Positions 1 through 8,466 of a DNA stretch of 23,257 nucleotides are shown one piece after another; the stretch's first letter is position 1; the number at the start of each line of letters is the position of its first letter. The DNA is from Thiobacillus sp. (GTDB taxonomy: Bacteria; Pseudomonadota; Gammaproteobacteria; Burkholderiales; Thiobacillaceae): positions 1-23,257 of the forward strand of contig NZ_JANJXQ010000030.1 of NCBI RefSeq assembly GCF_024708915.1. The letters are read 5' to 3'. The translations under genes and the position numbers were made by a program. A model generated the notes under the pieces. That model did not search any database, was not told where the DNA came from, and was given only the letters and a program-made list of their open reading frames with translations.

Positions 1-1355
1 ACGGCAAGGGTCTTGCCGATGATCATGAGGTCGAAGCCGAGCGACCAGTTGCGCATGTAGTCGATGTCGTACTGGATGCGGGCGCGCATCTTGTCGAGGG
101 TTTCGGTTTCGCCGCGCAGGCCGTTGACCTGCGCCCAGCCGGTGATGCCGGGCTTGACCTTGTGGCGCAGCATGTAGCCCTTGATGAGCTTGCGGTATTG
201 CTCGTTGTGGGCGACGGCGTGGGGGCGCGGGCCGACCACGCTCATGCGCCCTTGCAGGACGTTGATGAACTGCGGCAGTTCGTCGAGCGAGGTGCGGCGG
301 ATGAAGGCGCCGAAACGGGTGATGCGGGGGTCGCTGCGGCCGGCCTGGCGGATGGTGCCGCCGTCTTCGCAGACGCGCATGGAGCGGAATTTGTAGACAA
401 GGATTTCCTGGCCGTCGAGGCCGTAGCGCCGCTGCTTGAAGATGACGGCGCCGGGCGAGGACAGTTTGACGCCTGCCGCAAGGATGAGCAGCAGCGGCCA
501 GATCATGAGCAGGATGAGGCTGGCGATGACGAGGTCGCTGATGCGCTTGCCGATGCCGGACACGCCGAGGGTGGGGGTTTCGGTGAGCGCCACCACCGGC
601 ATGCCGTGGATGTGGTCGACCCGCGCCTGGATGAGGTCGGAAACGAAGATATCCGGCACGAAATAGACCGAGGCGGTGGTATCGCGCAGGGCGTCGAGCA
701 GGCTCAGGGTGCGCGGCTGCGCGGCCATGGGTAGGGTGATGTAGACGAGGTCGATGCCGTTGCGGTTGACGTAGTCGGGGATGTCGGCCAGCCGTCCGAT
801 CAGCTTTTTCGGGTCGGTCAGTTCGGTGCGCTCGAACGAGCGGTCGTCGAAGAAACCGACCACGTCCACGCCCAGCGCGCTGTCGTTGGCAAAGCGGCCG
901 CGCAATTCCGTTCCCAAATGGCCCGCGCCGACGATGAGGGCGCGGCGGCGTCCGCCTTCCAGCAGCAGCAGACGCGGCAGAATCTTGCGCACCACCCGAT
1001 GCGCCACCCACATGGCGACAGGGGTGGCGAGCATCCACGCCATCACCAGATCGGGGGGGAACCAGTCGAGATAGCCGGTGGAATAGCCGAACAGCAGGAT
1101 CAGCCCGGACAAAAAGAACCAGGGGATGACGACCTCGTTCCAGAAGGCGCGCAGGGTGACCTCGGGCCACTTGCCGGGAAAAGTCAGGGTGAAGACGATC
1201 AGGGCCAGGATGGGATACGGGCCGCGGAACGGCTCGCCGTAATACAGCGTGCAGCCGATCAGCACCAGCACGGCCACGAAGGGGTCGAGCAGGATCTTGG
1301 TCAACGAGACGACGGAAAGCTGCTGCCGGAACAGCCACTGGTTATGGTTCGTCAT
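1..1355 (-). CDS. Undecaprenyl-phosphate glucose (sugar) phosphotransferase, C-terminus cut by window edge
   Basis: Reading the minus strand from an ATG at 1355 gives 451 codons still open at the window edge. The product is a polyprenyl-phosphate hexose-1-phosphate transferase of the WcaJ/EpsB/PssY type. This family moves a sugar phosphate from a UDP-sugar to undecaprenyl phosphate in the inner membrane, the priming step of exopolysaccharide synthesis. Seen: several hydrophobic segments in the first ~120 residues, then a nucleotide-binding-like fold (ALIVGAGHLG), a further membrane segment (VIASLILLMIWPLLLLILAAG), and the conserved catalytic domain with KFRSM, SDPRITRFGAFIRRTSLDEL, PQFINVLQGRMSVVGPRPH and KPGITGWAQVNGLRGET. 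Family members are roughly 460-475 residues, so only about 10-25 are missing. A GGAG lies five bases before the ATG. The neighbouring PEP-CTERM gene fits the known link between exosortase substrates and exopolysaccharide loci. The sugar specificity cannot be read from the sequence. Confidence 0.9.
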   Translation of the reverse strand, partial: MTNHNQWLFRQQLSVVSLTKILLDPFVAVLVLIGCTLYYGEPFRGPYPILALIVFTLTFPGKWPEVTLRAFWNEVVIPWFFLSGLILLFGYSTGYLDWFPPDLVMAWMLATPVAMWVAHRVVRKILPRLLLLEGGRRRALIVGAGHLGTELRGRFANDSALGVDVVGFFDDRSFERTELTDPKKLIGRLADIPDYVNRNGIDLVYITLPMAAQPRTLSLLDALRDTTASVYFVPDIFVSDLIQARVDHIHGMPVVALTETPTLGVSGIGKRISDLVIASLILLMIWPLLLILAAGVKLSSPGAVIFKQRRYGLDGQEILVYKFRSMRVCEDGGTIRQAGRSDPRITRFGAFIRRTSLDELPQFINVLQGRMSVVGPRPHAVAHNEQYRKLIKGYMLRHKVKPGITGWAQVNGLRGETETLDKMRARIQYDIDYMRNWSLGFDLMIIGKTLA

Positions 1356-1364
1356 CACTCCAAA

Positions 1365-1380
1365 CGCATCGTGCGATGCG
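1365..1380. promoter_or_regulatory. Perfect inverted repeat just upstream of the sugar transferase start
   Basis: CGCATCG-TG-CGATGCG is a perfect 7+7 palindrome with a 2-base centre. It ends 9 bases before the ATG at 1355, next to the GGAG ribosome-binding site. It could be an operator, or an RNA hairpin that affects access to the ribosome-binding site. Only the symmetry is seen; the function is inference. Confidence 0.4.
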
Positions 1381-1759
1381 TTTCTCCTCTGCCTGCGGAC
1401 AGGCGAATTATTTTTTTGTCATAGCCCCGGCCGGTGTGATCCCGGGTTCGGGGGAATTATCCAGTAAAAGCAAAAACCGAAGCTTACCGGACCATGAAAT
1501 CGACGGCGCTCGCCGCGGCTTCGACAGCCCGGCCGGCGTATCCGCGCCGCAGACGGCCGCTGTAATCGATCCGGAACAAGACGCGGGGCGAACGCATGAA
1601 ACATTCGTACCAGTCCAGCCGTGCCTGTCTTTTTATCACATACACGGCCATGAATAAACCGGATCGATTGCCCGACAAGAAACATCCGCGATCCGCCCCG
1701 CCGCGTGCAGCCATTTTCCTGCTGCCGGACGATAGCGGAACCCGTTCATCCGGCCTGCG
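1381..1759. other. Intergenic region with no recognisable gene
   Basis: About 380 bases between the sugar transferase leader and the PEP-CTERM terminator. Short open frames exist on both strands, but none has a convincing ribosome-binding site or a recognisable product. The stretch presumably holds the promoter of the sugar transferase gene (minus strand). I could not pick a convincing -35/-10 pair. No tRNA or RNA fold was recognised. Confidence 0.5.
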
Positions 1760-1782
1760 AAAAAAAGCTTCCAACCGGAAGC
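1760..1782 (-). terminator. Rho-independent terminator of the PEP-CTERM gene
   Basis: On the minus strand the sequence reads GCTTCC-GGTT-GGAAGC followed by seven T. This is a 6-bp stem with a tetraloop and a U tract, placed 27 bases after the PEP-CTERM stop codon at 1810-1812. Confidence 0.85.
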
Positions 1783-1809
1783 CGTGAAGCGGATCGCGGC
1801 AATCGGCGA

Positions 1810-2532
1810 TCAGGCGGACGCACGTGATTTGCGGCGCGCCGCAAATCCGATCAACCCCAGCCCGGCAAGGAACAACGCATAGGTCTGCGGCTCAGGTACA
1901 GGCGTGGTGACGATGGCGAGCGCGGCAAATTTTTTCTCGATGAAGGCGGCGCTGCCGGCGCTGATGCTGCTGGCAAGCAGGATGTTTTCGATGGTGACGT
2001 TGACGCCGCCGACGATCCCGTCCGTCCCGCCCCAGCCAGCCGGGATCGTCACGCCCGTATGGGATGCCCAGTCGGTGGTCTGGAAATCCGCCATGCTGGT
2101 TACAGCAGTGAGCGGCAGGGCGGTCTTGATTTTGCCGCCGACAGCGGGCAGCAGCGGTGCTTCCAAGTCGCGCACGATGAGCTTGCCGCCCACCGCCACG
2201 CTGGAGCCTGCACCGATGTTGTAGTAGTCGCCGTCTTCCGTCAGGCTGACGGCCGACACCAGATAGCCGGAATGGGCGTTGACCGCGATGTTGAAGGTCT
2301 GGCTGGCGGCAGCGAACCCTGAGCCATTGAAAGCCTGCGCCTTGTAGGTGGTAGGCGTGAAGGACAGGATGTCGCCCACCACCGTTGGCGTGCCGAAAAG
2401 TCCGCTCAGCCCGCTGTCGAACGTAAAGCTGACGGTGCTGCCCGCAACCGTGACGGGAATGGCCAGCGCCTGGCCACTCAGCATCGCGGCCGACAGGCCA
2501 AGCACGATTGTCGTTTGTTTGAATAATTTCAT
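1810..2532 (-). CDS. PEP-CTERM sorting-domain protein (exosortase substrate)
   Basis: A 240-residue secreted protein of unknown function. Residues 1-24 are a Sec signal peptide (KLFKQ, hydrophobic core, cut after GQALA). The middle is Gly/Ser/Thr/Ala-rich and likely beta-sheet, with no domain that I recognise. Residues 212-240 form a textbook PEP-CTERM tail: VPEP, a hydrophobic helix (ALFLAGLGLIGFAA) and an RRK basic cluster. By family knowledge, exosortase recognises the PEP motif and processes the protein during export, usually in bacteria that make extracellular polysaccharide. The start at 2532 was chosen because GGAGG lies 8 bases upstream and the signal peptide begins there; a longer in-frame extension to 2676 would bury the signal. 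The gene is monocistronic, with its own terminator. No exosortase gene lies in the window. Confidence 0.9.
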   Translation of the reverse strand: MKLFKQTTIVLGLSAAMLSGQALAIPVTVAGSTVSFTFDSGLSGLFGTPTVVGDILSFTPTTYKAQAFNGSGFAAASQTFNIAVNAHSGYLVSAVSLTEDGDYYNIGAGSSVAVGGKLIVRDLEAPLLPAVGGKIKTALPLTAVTSMADFQTTDWASHTGVTIPAGWGGTDGIVGGVNVTIENILLASSISAGSAAFIEKKFAALAIVTTPVPEPQTYALFLAGLGLIGFAARRKSRASA

Positions 2533-2549
2533 TTTGCATTCCTCCAATC

Positions 2550-2563
2550 GGTTCCTGAGAACC
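2550..2563. promoter_or_regulatory. Short inverted repeat in the PEP-CTERM leader
   Basis: GGTTC-CTGA-GAACC sits just upstream of the GGAGG ribosome-binding site of the PEP-CTERM gene. It could be a leader hairpin or an operator half-site pair. The arms are only 5 bp, so chance is possible. Confidence 0.25.
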
Positions 2564-2896
2564 CAATATGACTCCCCTGGGCGCCTGTTCGACGACATCC
2601 GGGACAGGGCGCTTGCTTTGTATCGTTTTTCTATCGTTTTTTTTACAGTATGCCTATGCTGTGCTGCGCTCGGCAAGCCGCTCGCATACGCTACATGGCA
2701 TCCGGCTTCGCGGAAGAAAAATCAGAAAAAACATCCACTTGGCCGGGCGATCCAAGCAACATGCATGCCTGGAAAGCATTTTTCGCGCCATCCTCTTGTT
2801 TGCTTGCTGTTTTTTTCTCCGTAACACGGCAGACCCATGGCGAATCATGGCGGGATGTAAAGAAGCCCGACAGCGCGGCACGGCGCGCGGCCGAAA
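2564..2896. other. Intergenic region upstream of the PEP-CTERM gene
   Basis: About 330 bases between the PEP-CTERM leader and the end of the GGDEF-EAL gene. It is somewhat A/T-richer than the coding DNA, with T-rich patches at 2625-2645 and 2805-2820. A possible minus-strand sigma70 promoter for the PEP-CTERM gene is TTGCCG (2671-2676) with CATACT (2647-2652), 18-base spacing. I looked for a sigma54 -24/-12 pair, which some PEP-CTERM genes use, and found none. No convincing terminator for the GGDEF-EAL gene was found. Confidence 0.35.
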
Positions 2897-5734
2897 CTAC
2901 GGCAGGCGGTCGATCCAGGCACGCATTTCCTGCGGGCGCTGGAAATAATAGCCTTGGAAGCGCTCGCACCCCTGCTGGCGCAGGAAGGCGAACTGGGCTT
3001 CGTTTTCCACGCCTTCGGCCACCACTTCGAAATGCAGATGGCGGGCCATCGACAGGATCGTCTCCACCAGGGCGACGTCGTTGGGGTCGTGCGGAATGTC
3101 CTGCACGAAGCTCTTGTCGATTTTCAGTTCGGATAAGGGCAGGCGCTTCAGGTAAGCCAGCGACGAATAGCCGGTGCCGAAGTCGTCGATGGCGAAACGC
3201 AGGCCGAGCGCCGCCAGTTCGGTCATGCGCGCCACCGACTCGGAGGCGTGCTCGACCAGCTGGTTTTCGGTGATTTCCAGCGTAAGGTAGGTGGGGTCGG
3301 CGCCGGTGGCGGTAAGGATTTCCCTGACCCGCCGCACGAAATCGGCCTGGTGAAACTGCCGCGGGCTGACGTTGACGGCAATGCGCAGGCTGCGGCCTTC
3401 GGCATCGAGCCGGGCGATGAGGGTGCAGGCTTCGCGCAGCATCCACTCGCCCAGCGGCACGATGAGGCCGGACTCTTCCGCCAGCGGAATGAAGCTCGAC
3501 GGCATCACCAGGCCCCGGCGCGGATGCCGCCAGCGCACCAGCGCTTCGGCCCCGATCACCTTGCCGTCCGCATCGACCTGCGATTGCAGATACAGTTCGA
3601 AGCTGCGGTCGCGCACCGCCTCGCGCAATTCGCGATCGAGGGCATAGCGCTCGGCGACGGCTTCCTGCATGGCAGGTTCGAAATAGGCCAGGGCATTGCG
3701 GCCGCGCTCCTTGGCCCGGTACATGGCGGTATCGGCCTCGCGCATGAGATCGTCGACGCTTTCCGCTTCCTTGGGGAACAGGGTGACGCCGATGCTGGCG
3801 GTGGCGAGGTATTCCTGGCCGCCGATGCTTACCGGGTTTTCCAGCGCGCTGCGGATTTTCTCCGCCACCGCCATGACCAGGGCGCCGGCATCCTCCGGAT
3901 TTGTCGCCAGATCGGGCAGCATGATCACGAACTCGTCGCCGCCCAGCCGCGCCACCGTGTCTTCCTGGCGCAGGTAGAATGCCAGCCGCCTGGCCACTTC
4001 GCGCAGCACGGCGTCGCCCATCGCATGGCCATGCACATCGTTGATGCGCTTGAACTGGTCGAGGTCGACGAACAGCACGGCGCCGTAACGCCGGTTGCGG
4101 CGCGCAGCCGCCAGCGCCTGGGTCAGCCGGTCGAGGAACAGGACACGGTTGGGCAGTTCCGTCAGCGCATCGTGGTAGGCCAGGCGTTCGATTTCGGCCT
4201 CGGCCCGCTTGGCGTCCGTGATATCCATGCAGTGCCCGACGTAGCCGGTGAACTGGCCCTGGGTGTCGAAGCACGGACTGCCCTGGTCGATGATCCAGCG
4301 GTACTCGCCGCCGACGTGGCGCAAGCGGTATTCCATGGAAAACGGCTCGCGGCGCTCGAAGGCGGCGTTGTAGGTCTCAAGGCAGTGCGGCAGGTCGGCC
4401 GGGTGCACCCCTGCGGTCCAGCCGTCGCCCAGCTCCTGCTCCAGCGAGCGGCCGGTAAAGCGCAGCCAGGGCTCATTGAAATAATCGCATTCCCGGCCCA
4501 GCCCGGCGGTCCACACCAGCGCCTGCCCGCTGTTGGCGAGGGTGCGGAAATGCAGTTCGCTGTTGGCCAGCGCCGCGCGCAACTGGTATTCCTCCGAGAC
4601 ATCGCGGAACACCAGCACCACGCCCTGCAGTTCGCCGCGGGTGTCGCGAATCGGTGCGGCGCTGTCGGCGATGTGGTAACGCCGGCCGTCTCGCGCCACC
4701 AGGATCGCATGGTTGGTCAGCCCCACCACCTGCCCCTCGCGGATGACGCGCGCCACCGGAATGTCTGCCGGCGCGCCGGTGAGCGCATTTTCAATCGCGA
4801 ACACTTCGGCGACAGGCCGCCCCATGGCCTCGGCCCGAGACCAGCCGGTGAGGTTTTCGGCCACCGGGTTCATGAGCGTAACGCGCGCCTCGGTGTCGGT
4901 GGCGAGGATGGCATCGCCAATGGAATGCAGGGTGATGGCAAGCCGTTCCTCGCTGGTGGCCAGATTCGCCTGGGCTTCCTGCATGGCGCGCGCCATGGCA
5001 TTGAAGCTTCCGGCCAGTCTCGCAATTTCCAGCGCGCCTTCTTCCGGCACCGCCACATCCAGCTGCCCGCTGCGCAGGCTGTTCGCCGCCTGCTCCAGAC
5101 GCCCCAGCGGCGCGGTCACGTGGCGGTACAACATCCAGCCCAGCAGGCCGATCAGCAACAGGCTGGCGGCGAGGTCGGGCGCGCGTGCCTTGTATACGAA
5201 TGCGCGCATGGCCTGTCGCTCGCGTGTGAGATCGAATCCGACATACACCACACCCTGCCGCTGGCTGCGCAACTGCTGCACGTCGGCCGCCAGCTGGAAC
5301 GGCTGCATGGCGGCGAGGTGGGCACCATCCGGGCTGAGGGAAAAGACCATGGGGCGTTTTCCTTGTTTCACCCGTTCGTACCGCTTCAGATCAAAGCCCT
5401 GCAGCACGTCCGCCGCGAGCCTGCCACGCCAGGCGCGGCGGTGCGCCGTGATCACACGTCCGCTGTCGTCGAGCACCATCACGGTTTCCGCATTGGGATT
5501 GGCCGCCACCTCGGCCAGGTCCGCTTCCACCAGCCCCCGGCTGTTTTCCCAGCCCATTTCGACCATGCGCGCCAGGCGGACTGTATCGGCCAACAAATCC
5601 ACCCGCGCCTGTTGGTCGAGCTGCCCCAGGCGCTTGTCCAGAGCATTCATCACCGACACCCCCAGCACCACAAACAGCAGCAGTGCCAACCCCAAGGGCA
5701 GGCTGATGCGCAGGGGCAGACGCTGCATCCTCAT
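2897..5734 (-). CDS. Membrane HAMP-PAS-PAS-GGDEF-EAL c-di-GMP signalling protein
   Basis: A 945-residue inner-membrane protein predicted to both make and degrade cyclic di-GMP. Domains in order: membrane helix ~11-30; periplasmic sensor region ~31-186; second helix ~187-204; HAMP ~205-260; PAS ~263-385; PAS/PAC ~390-510 ending in CMDITDAKRAEAEIERLAYHDALT; GGDEF ~517-685; EAL ~695-945. The active-site motif is intact GGDEF (598-602), and a product-inhibition RxxD (R589-D592) lies five residues before it. The EAL domain keeps EALVR (730-734), N788, E820, DDFGTGYSS (D850/D851), K874, E907 and Q927, which are the metal- and substrate-binding positions. Both activities are therefore plausible. The start is uncertain: ATG 5734 overlaps the stop of a 30-codon ORF (ATGA), and a second ATG lies two codons later; neither has a strong ribosome-binding site of its own. 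The periplasmic ligand is unknown. Confidence 0.92.
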   Translation of the reverse strand: MRMQRLPLRISLPLGLALLLFVVLGVSVMNALDKRLGQLDQQARVDLLADTVRLARMVEMGWENSRGLVEADLAEVAANPNAETVMVLDDSGRVITAHRRAWRGRLAADVLQGFDLKRYERVKQGKRPMVFSLSPDGAHLAAMQPFQLAADVQQLRSQRQGVVYVGFDLTRERQAMRAFVYKARAPDLAASLLLIGLLGWMLYRHVTAPLGRLEQAANSLRSGQLDVAVPEEGALEIARLAGSFNAMARAMQEAQANLATSEERLAITLHSIGDAILATDTEARVTLMNPVAENLTGWSRAEAMGRPVAEVFAIENALTGAPADIPVARVIREGQVVGLTNHAILVARDGRRYHIADSAAPIRDTRGELQGVVLVFRDVSEEYQLRAALANSELHFRTLANSGQALVWTAGLGRECDYFNEPWLRFTGRSLEQELGDGWTAGVHPADLPHCLETYNAAFERREPFSMEYRLRHVGGEYRWIIDQGSPCFDTQGQFTGYVGHCMDITDAKRAEAEIERLAYHDALTELPNRVLFLDRLTQALAAARRNRRYGAVLFVDLDQFKRINDVHGHAMGDAVLREVARRLAFYLRQEDTVARLGGDEFVIMLPDLATNPEDAGALVMAVAEKIRSALENPVSIGGQEYLATASIGVTLFPKEAESVDDLMREADTAMYRAKERGRNALAYFEPAMQEAVAERYALDRELREAVRDRSFELYLQSQVDADGKVIGAEALVRWRHPRRGLVMPSSFIPLAEESGLIVPLGEWMLREACTLIARLDAEGRSLRIAVNVSPRQFHQADFVRRVREILTATGADPTYLTLEITENQLVEHASESVARMTELAALGLRFAIDDFGTGYSSLAYLKRLPLSELKIDKSFVQDIPHDPNDVALVETILSMARHLHFEVVAEGVENEAQFAFLRQQGCERFQGYYFQRPQEMRAWIDRLP

Positions 5735-5823
5735 GCCGACACCGGCTGGAAACGCGGATCGACCCGATTTTCCAGCGGCGCCAACGCGCTGGCGGCGAGA
5801 AAACGGCGGCGTCCCTTGTCCAT
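5731..5823 (-). CDS. Small Tat-signal-like ORF (30 aa), possibly a gene remnant or leader peptide
   Basis: The ATG at 5823 is preceded by GGAAGTGGAG, a good ribosome-binding site. The frame encodes 30 residues beginning MDKGRRRFLAASALAP, which resembles the start of a twin-arginine signal peptide (RRRFL followed by Ala/Leu-rich residues). It then runs out after ~14 more polar residues. Its TGA overlaps the GGDEF-EAL start as ATGA, the usual arrangement of translationally coupled genes. In many proteobacteria a periplasmic binding-protein gene precedes a membrane GGDEF/EAL gene. One reading is that the body of such a gene was deleted in frame, leaving head and tail. A short leader peptide that sets translation of the downstream gene is the alternative. 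Chance is also possible at this length. Confidence 0.45.
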   Translation of the reverse strand: MDKGRRRFLAASALAPLENRVDPRFQPVSA

Positions 5824-6062
5824 CTCCACTTCCCTCAGCCGGCGGCCCGTCATCGGCCTTCCGGACGAACTGTTTTTTTCCGGGAAACCGGATTCATGGG
5901 CAATATCTCACGTGCTCGCCCCGTTATTTTCGGTTTACCAGGCCGTTACCCGGCCGGGCAGACAGGATAATGACCCGATAACCGGCAGGCAGATGATCGC
6001 TGGATTGATGCCGCAATGGCAAGCCTCGATGCTGCATTGCCTTTTTTACCGAGACAAACGAG

Positions 6063-7346
6063 ATGGAAGAACTGATCGCCTGGCTACCCGCCGAACTGGC
6101 CTCGCTGCCGCGCTACGTGGTAGCGCTGGCGATCGGCCTGCTGATGGGGCTGGAGCGCGAACGCAACCCGGCGGCGAAGGCGGGCCTGCGCACGTTTGCG
6201 CTGACCGCGCTGCTGGGGGTGCTGGCGGCGCACCTGGCGACGGAGCTGGCCGAACCGTGGCTGATCGCGGCGGGGCTGCTGCTGGTCGGCGCGATGATGA
6301 TCGCGGCCTATCTGCGTTCCCCGCAACAGCCGGACGGCGACCCGGGAACGACGACGGTGGCGGCGCTGATGCTGTGCTATGGCCTCGGCGTGCTGGTCTG
6401 GCACGGCGAAATCCAGCTGGCGGTGATGCTGGGGATTGCGGCCACCCTGCTGCTGTATTTCAAGCCCGAGCTGCGCGGCCTGAGTGAGCGGATTTCGCGG
6501 CGCGACCTGCTGTCGATGCTGCAATTTGCAGTGCTGGCGCTGATCATCCTGCCGCTGCTGCCGAACGAGAATTACGGCCCCTACGGCGCGCTCAACCCGT
6601 ATCAAATCTGGTGGATGGTGGTGCTAATCGCCGGTGTGGGCCTGGCAGGCTACGCCGCGTTGCGCCTGGCCGGGCAGCAGCGCGGCGCGGTGATGCTGGG
6701 CCTGCTCGGCGGGCTGGTGTCGTCCACCGCCACGACTCTGGCGTTCAGCCGCCACGCCCGCGCCAGCCGCGACATGATGCCGGTCGCCGTGATCGTCATC
6801 GTGCTGGCCAACCTGATGGTACTGGTGCGGCTGGGCGTGCTGGCTGCGGTTGTCGCGCCCTTGGTCCTGTTGCAATTACTGCCGGTGCTGACCGGCGGAC
6901 TGATCGTCGGCGGCATCGGCGCCGCCTACGGCGTGCGGCGCCTGCGGCCACATGGCGAGCTGCCGGAGCTGGCGATTGAAAACCCCACCGAACTGCGTAC
7001 GGCGCTGGGCTTCGGCCTGATGTACGGGGTAGTGCTGCTGGCGGCGGCCTGGCTGTCCGATTTGCTGGGCACGCGCGGTCTGTATGCGGTGGCGCTGGTA
7101 TCGGGGCTGACCGACGTCGACGCCATCACGCTGTCGAGCCTGCGCCTGCACAATCTGGGCACGCTGCCGGTGGAGGGCGTGGTCAACATCATCACCCTTG
7201 CGGTGCTGGCCAATCTGGTCTTCAAATCCACGCTCACCCTCGCCATCGGCGGCTGGCAGATGGCGCGCCACGCCATCGCCGGCATGGGCGCGGCGGGGCT
7301 GGGGCTGATTACGGCCTGGGCTATAATTCGCGGCTTTTCCGCATAA
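6063..7346 (+). CDS. MgtC/SapB-family membrane protein with DUF4010 domain
   Basis: A 427-residue polytopic inner-membrane protein. The N-terminal ~140 residues are MgtC-like: the family signature around [11 protein letters not shown] (26-35) and [13 protein letters not shown] (40-52), then several hydrophobic helices. The rest matches the DUF4010 architecture, with helix after helix and conserved-looking loops such as [18 protein letters not shown] and [14 protein letters not shown]. The family has been linked to magnesium homeostasis and intramacrophage survival in MgtC itself, but the function of the long DUF4010 form is not established. The start at 6063 has only a weak ribosome-binding site (ACGAG). 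It is divergent from the GGDEF-EAL gene, and its 3' end carries the likely prfB promoter. Confidence 0.85.
   Translation: MEELIAWLPAELASLPRYVVALAIGLLMGLERERNPAAKAGLRTFALTALLGVLAAHLATELAEPWLIAAGLLLVGAMMIAAYLRSPQQPDGDPGTTTVAALMLCYGLGVLVWHGEIQLAVMLGIAATLLLYFKPELRGLSERISRRDLLSMLQFAVLALIILPLLPNENYGPYGALNPYQIWWMVVLIAGVGLAGYAALRLAGQQRGAVMLGLLGGLVSSTATTLAFSRHARASRDMMPVAVIVIVLANLMVLVRLGVLAAVVAPLVLLQLLPVLTGGLIVGGIGAAYGVRRLRPHGELPELAIENPTELRTALGFGLMYGVVLLAAAWLSDLLGTRGLYAVALVSGLTDVDAITLSSLRLHNLGTLPVEGVVNIITLAVLANLVFKSTLTLAIGGWQMARHAIAGMGAAGLGLITAWAIIRGFSA
7322..7327 (+). promoter_or_regulatory. Probable -10 box of prfB
   Basis: A perfect TATAAT lies 34 bases before the prfB ATG, inside the last codons of the MgtC-family gene. 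No good -35 is seen at 16-18 bases, so the call rests on the -10 and its position. Confidence 0.45.
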
Positions 7347-7361
7347 ACGCCGAACACCATC

Positions 7362-8466
7362 ATGGAAGCCGAAAGCCTCAATCAGATCGAATCCAGCCTC
7401 GCCGACCTCGGCGAGCGTGCCACCCAGCTCAGGGGGTTTCTTTGACTACCCTGTCAAGCAGGACCGCCTAGAAGAAGTCGTCCGCCTGTCCGAAGCGCCG
7501 GACTTCTGGAACGACGCCGCCCGCGCCCAGGAACTAGGCCGCGAACGCAAGGCGCTGGAAGACGTGGTGCTGGTGCTCGACCGCGTGGCGTCGGGCCTCG
7601 CGGACGCGGCCGAACTGTTCGAGATGGCGCGCGAGGAGAACGACGACGACACGCTGGCCGCCGTGCAGGCCGACATCGAGGGCATCGAAAAGGACGTCTC
7701 CACGCTGGAATTCCGCCGCATGTTCAACAACCCGGCCGATTCCAACAACTGCTTCATCGACATCCAGGCCGGCGCCGGCGGCACCGAAGCCTGCGACTGG
7801 GCGTCGATGCTGCTGCGCCAATACCTGAAATACGCCGAGCGCAAGGGCTTCAAGGCCGAGCTGCTGGAAGAATCCGAAGGCGACGTCGCCGGCATCAAGT
7901 CGGCCTCGATCAAGCTCGAAGGCGACTACGCCTACGGCACCCTGCGCACCGAAACCGGGGTGCACCGCCTGGTGCGCAAATCGCCGTTCGACTCGTCCGG
8001 CGGCCGCCACACCAGTTTCGCCAGCGTGTTCGTCTATCCCGAGGTGGATGATTCCATCGAGGTGGAAATCAACCCGGCCGACCTGCGCGTCGACACCTAT
8101 CGCGCGTCCGGCGCCGGCGGCCAGCACATCAACAAAACCGACTCGGCGGTGCGCATTACCCACCTGCCGACCAACATCGTGGTGCAGTGCCAGAACGACC
8201 GCTCGCAGCACAAGAACCGCGCCGAGGCGATGTCGATGCTGAAGTCGAAACTGTACGAAGCCGAACTGCGCCGCCGCCAGGCCGAACAGGACAAGCTCGA
8301 AGCCGGCAAGTCAGATGTCGGCTGGGGCCACCAGATCCGTTCGTATGTGCTGGACAATTCGCGCATCAAGGATCTGCGCACCAACGTCGAAGTCTCCGCC
8401 ACGCAGAAAGTGCTCGACGGCGATCTCGACGTGTTCATCGAAGCGAGTTTGAAACAGGGCGTGTAA
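7362..8466 (+). CDS. prfB: Peptide chain release factor 2 (programmed +1 frameshift)
   Basis: RF2 recognises UGA and UAA stop codons and triggers peptide release in the ribosomal A site. Translation starts at ATG 7362 and reads 27 codons ([13 protein letters not shown]..., ending LRGFL) to an in-frame TGA at 7443-7445. A +1 shift at CTT-TGA-C then continues as [12 protein letters not shown] to the TAA at 8464, giving 367 residues, close to E. coli RF2 (365). The catalytic GGQ is in [20 protein letters not shown], and the stop-codon-reading SPF tripeptide is in [14 protein letters not shown]. Naive gene calling would start this gene downstream of the shift. In many proteobacteria lysS follows; here the stop codon directly abuts the first gene of a Wadjet-type operon. 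Confidence 0.97.
7431..7446 (+). promoter_or_regulatory. prfB: RF2 autoregulatory +1 frameshift site
   Basis: AGGGGG (7431-7436), an internal Shine-Dalgarno-like element, is followed after three bases by CTT TGA C (7440-7446). This is the canonical layout of the RF2 frameshift signal, where low RF2 lets the ribosome slip +1 and make more RF2. Confidence 0.95.

Noticed and set aside
1484..1774. Minus-strand frame of 96 codons downstream of the PEP-CTERM gene
   Set aside because: Its first codons lie in the terminator hairpin, there is no ribosome-binding site at the first or the internal ATG, and the product is not recognised.
2600..2760. Sigma54 promoter upstream of the PEP-CTERM gene
   Set aside because: Searched for TGGCAC-N5-TTGC on the minus strand because such genes often use it; no acceptable match was found.
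5875..5905. TCCGG-TTTC-CCGGA-type hairpin with a neighbouring T run
   Set aside because: The T run precedes the stem on the plus strand and becomes an A run after it on the minus strand, so it cannot work as an intrinsic terminator.
3248..6487. Open frame of 1079 codons on the plus strand opposite the GGDEF-EAL gene
   Set aside because: The translation is His/Arg/Gln/Ala-rich with no domain, and the minus strand has unmistakable PAS, GGDEF and EAL motifs. Long antisense frames are common in high-GC DNA.
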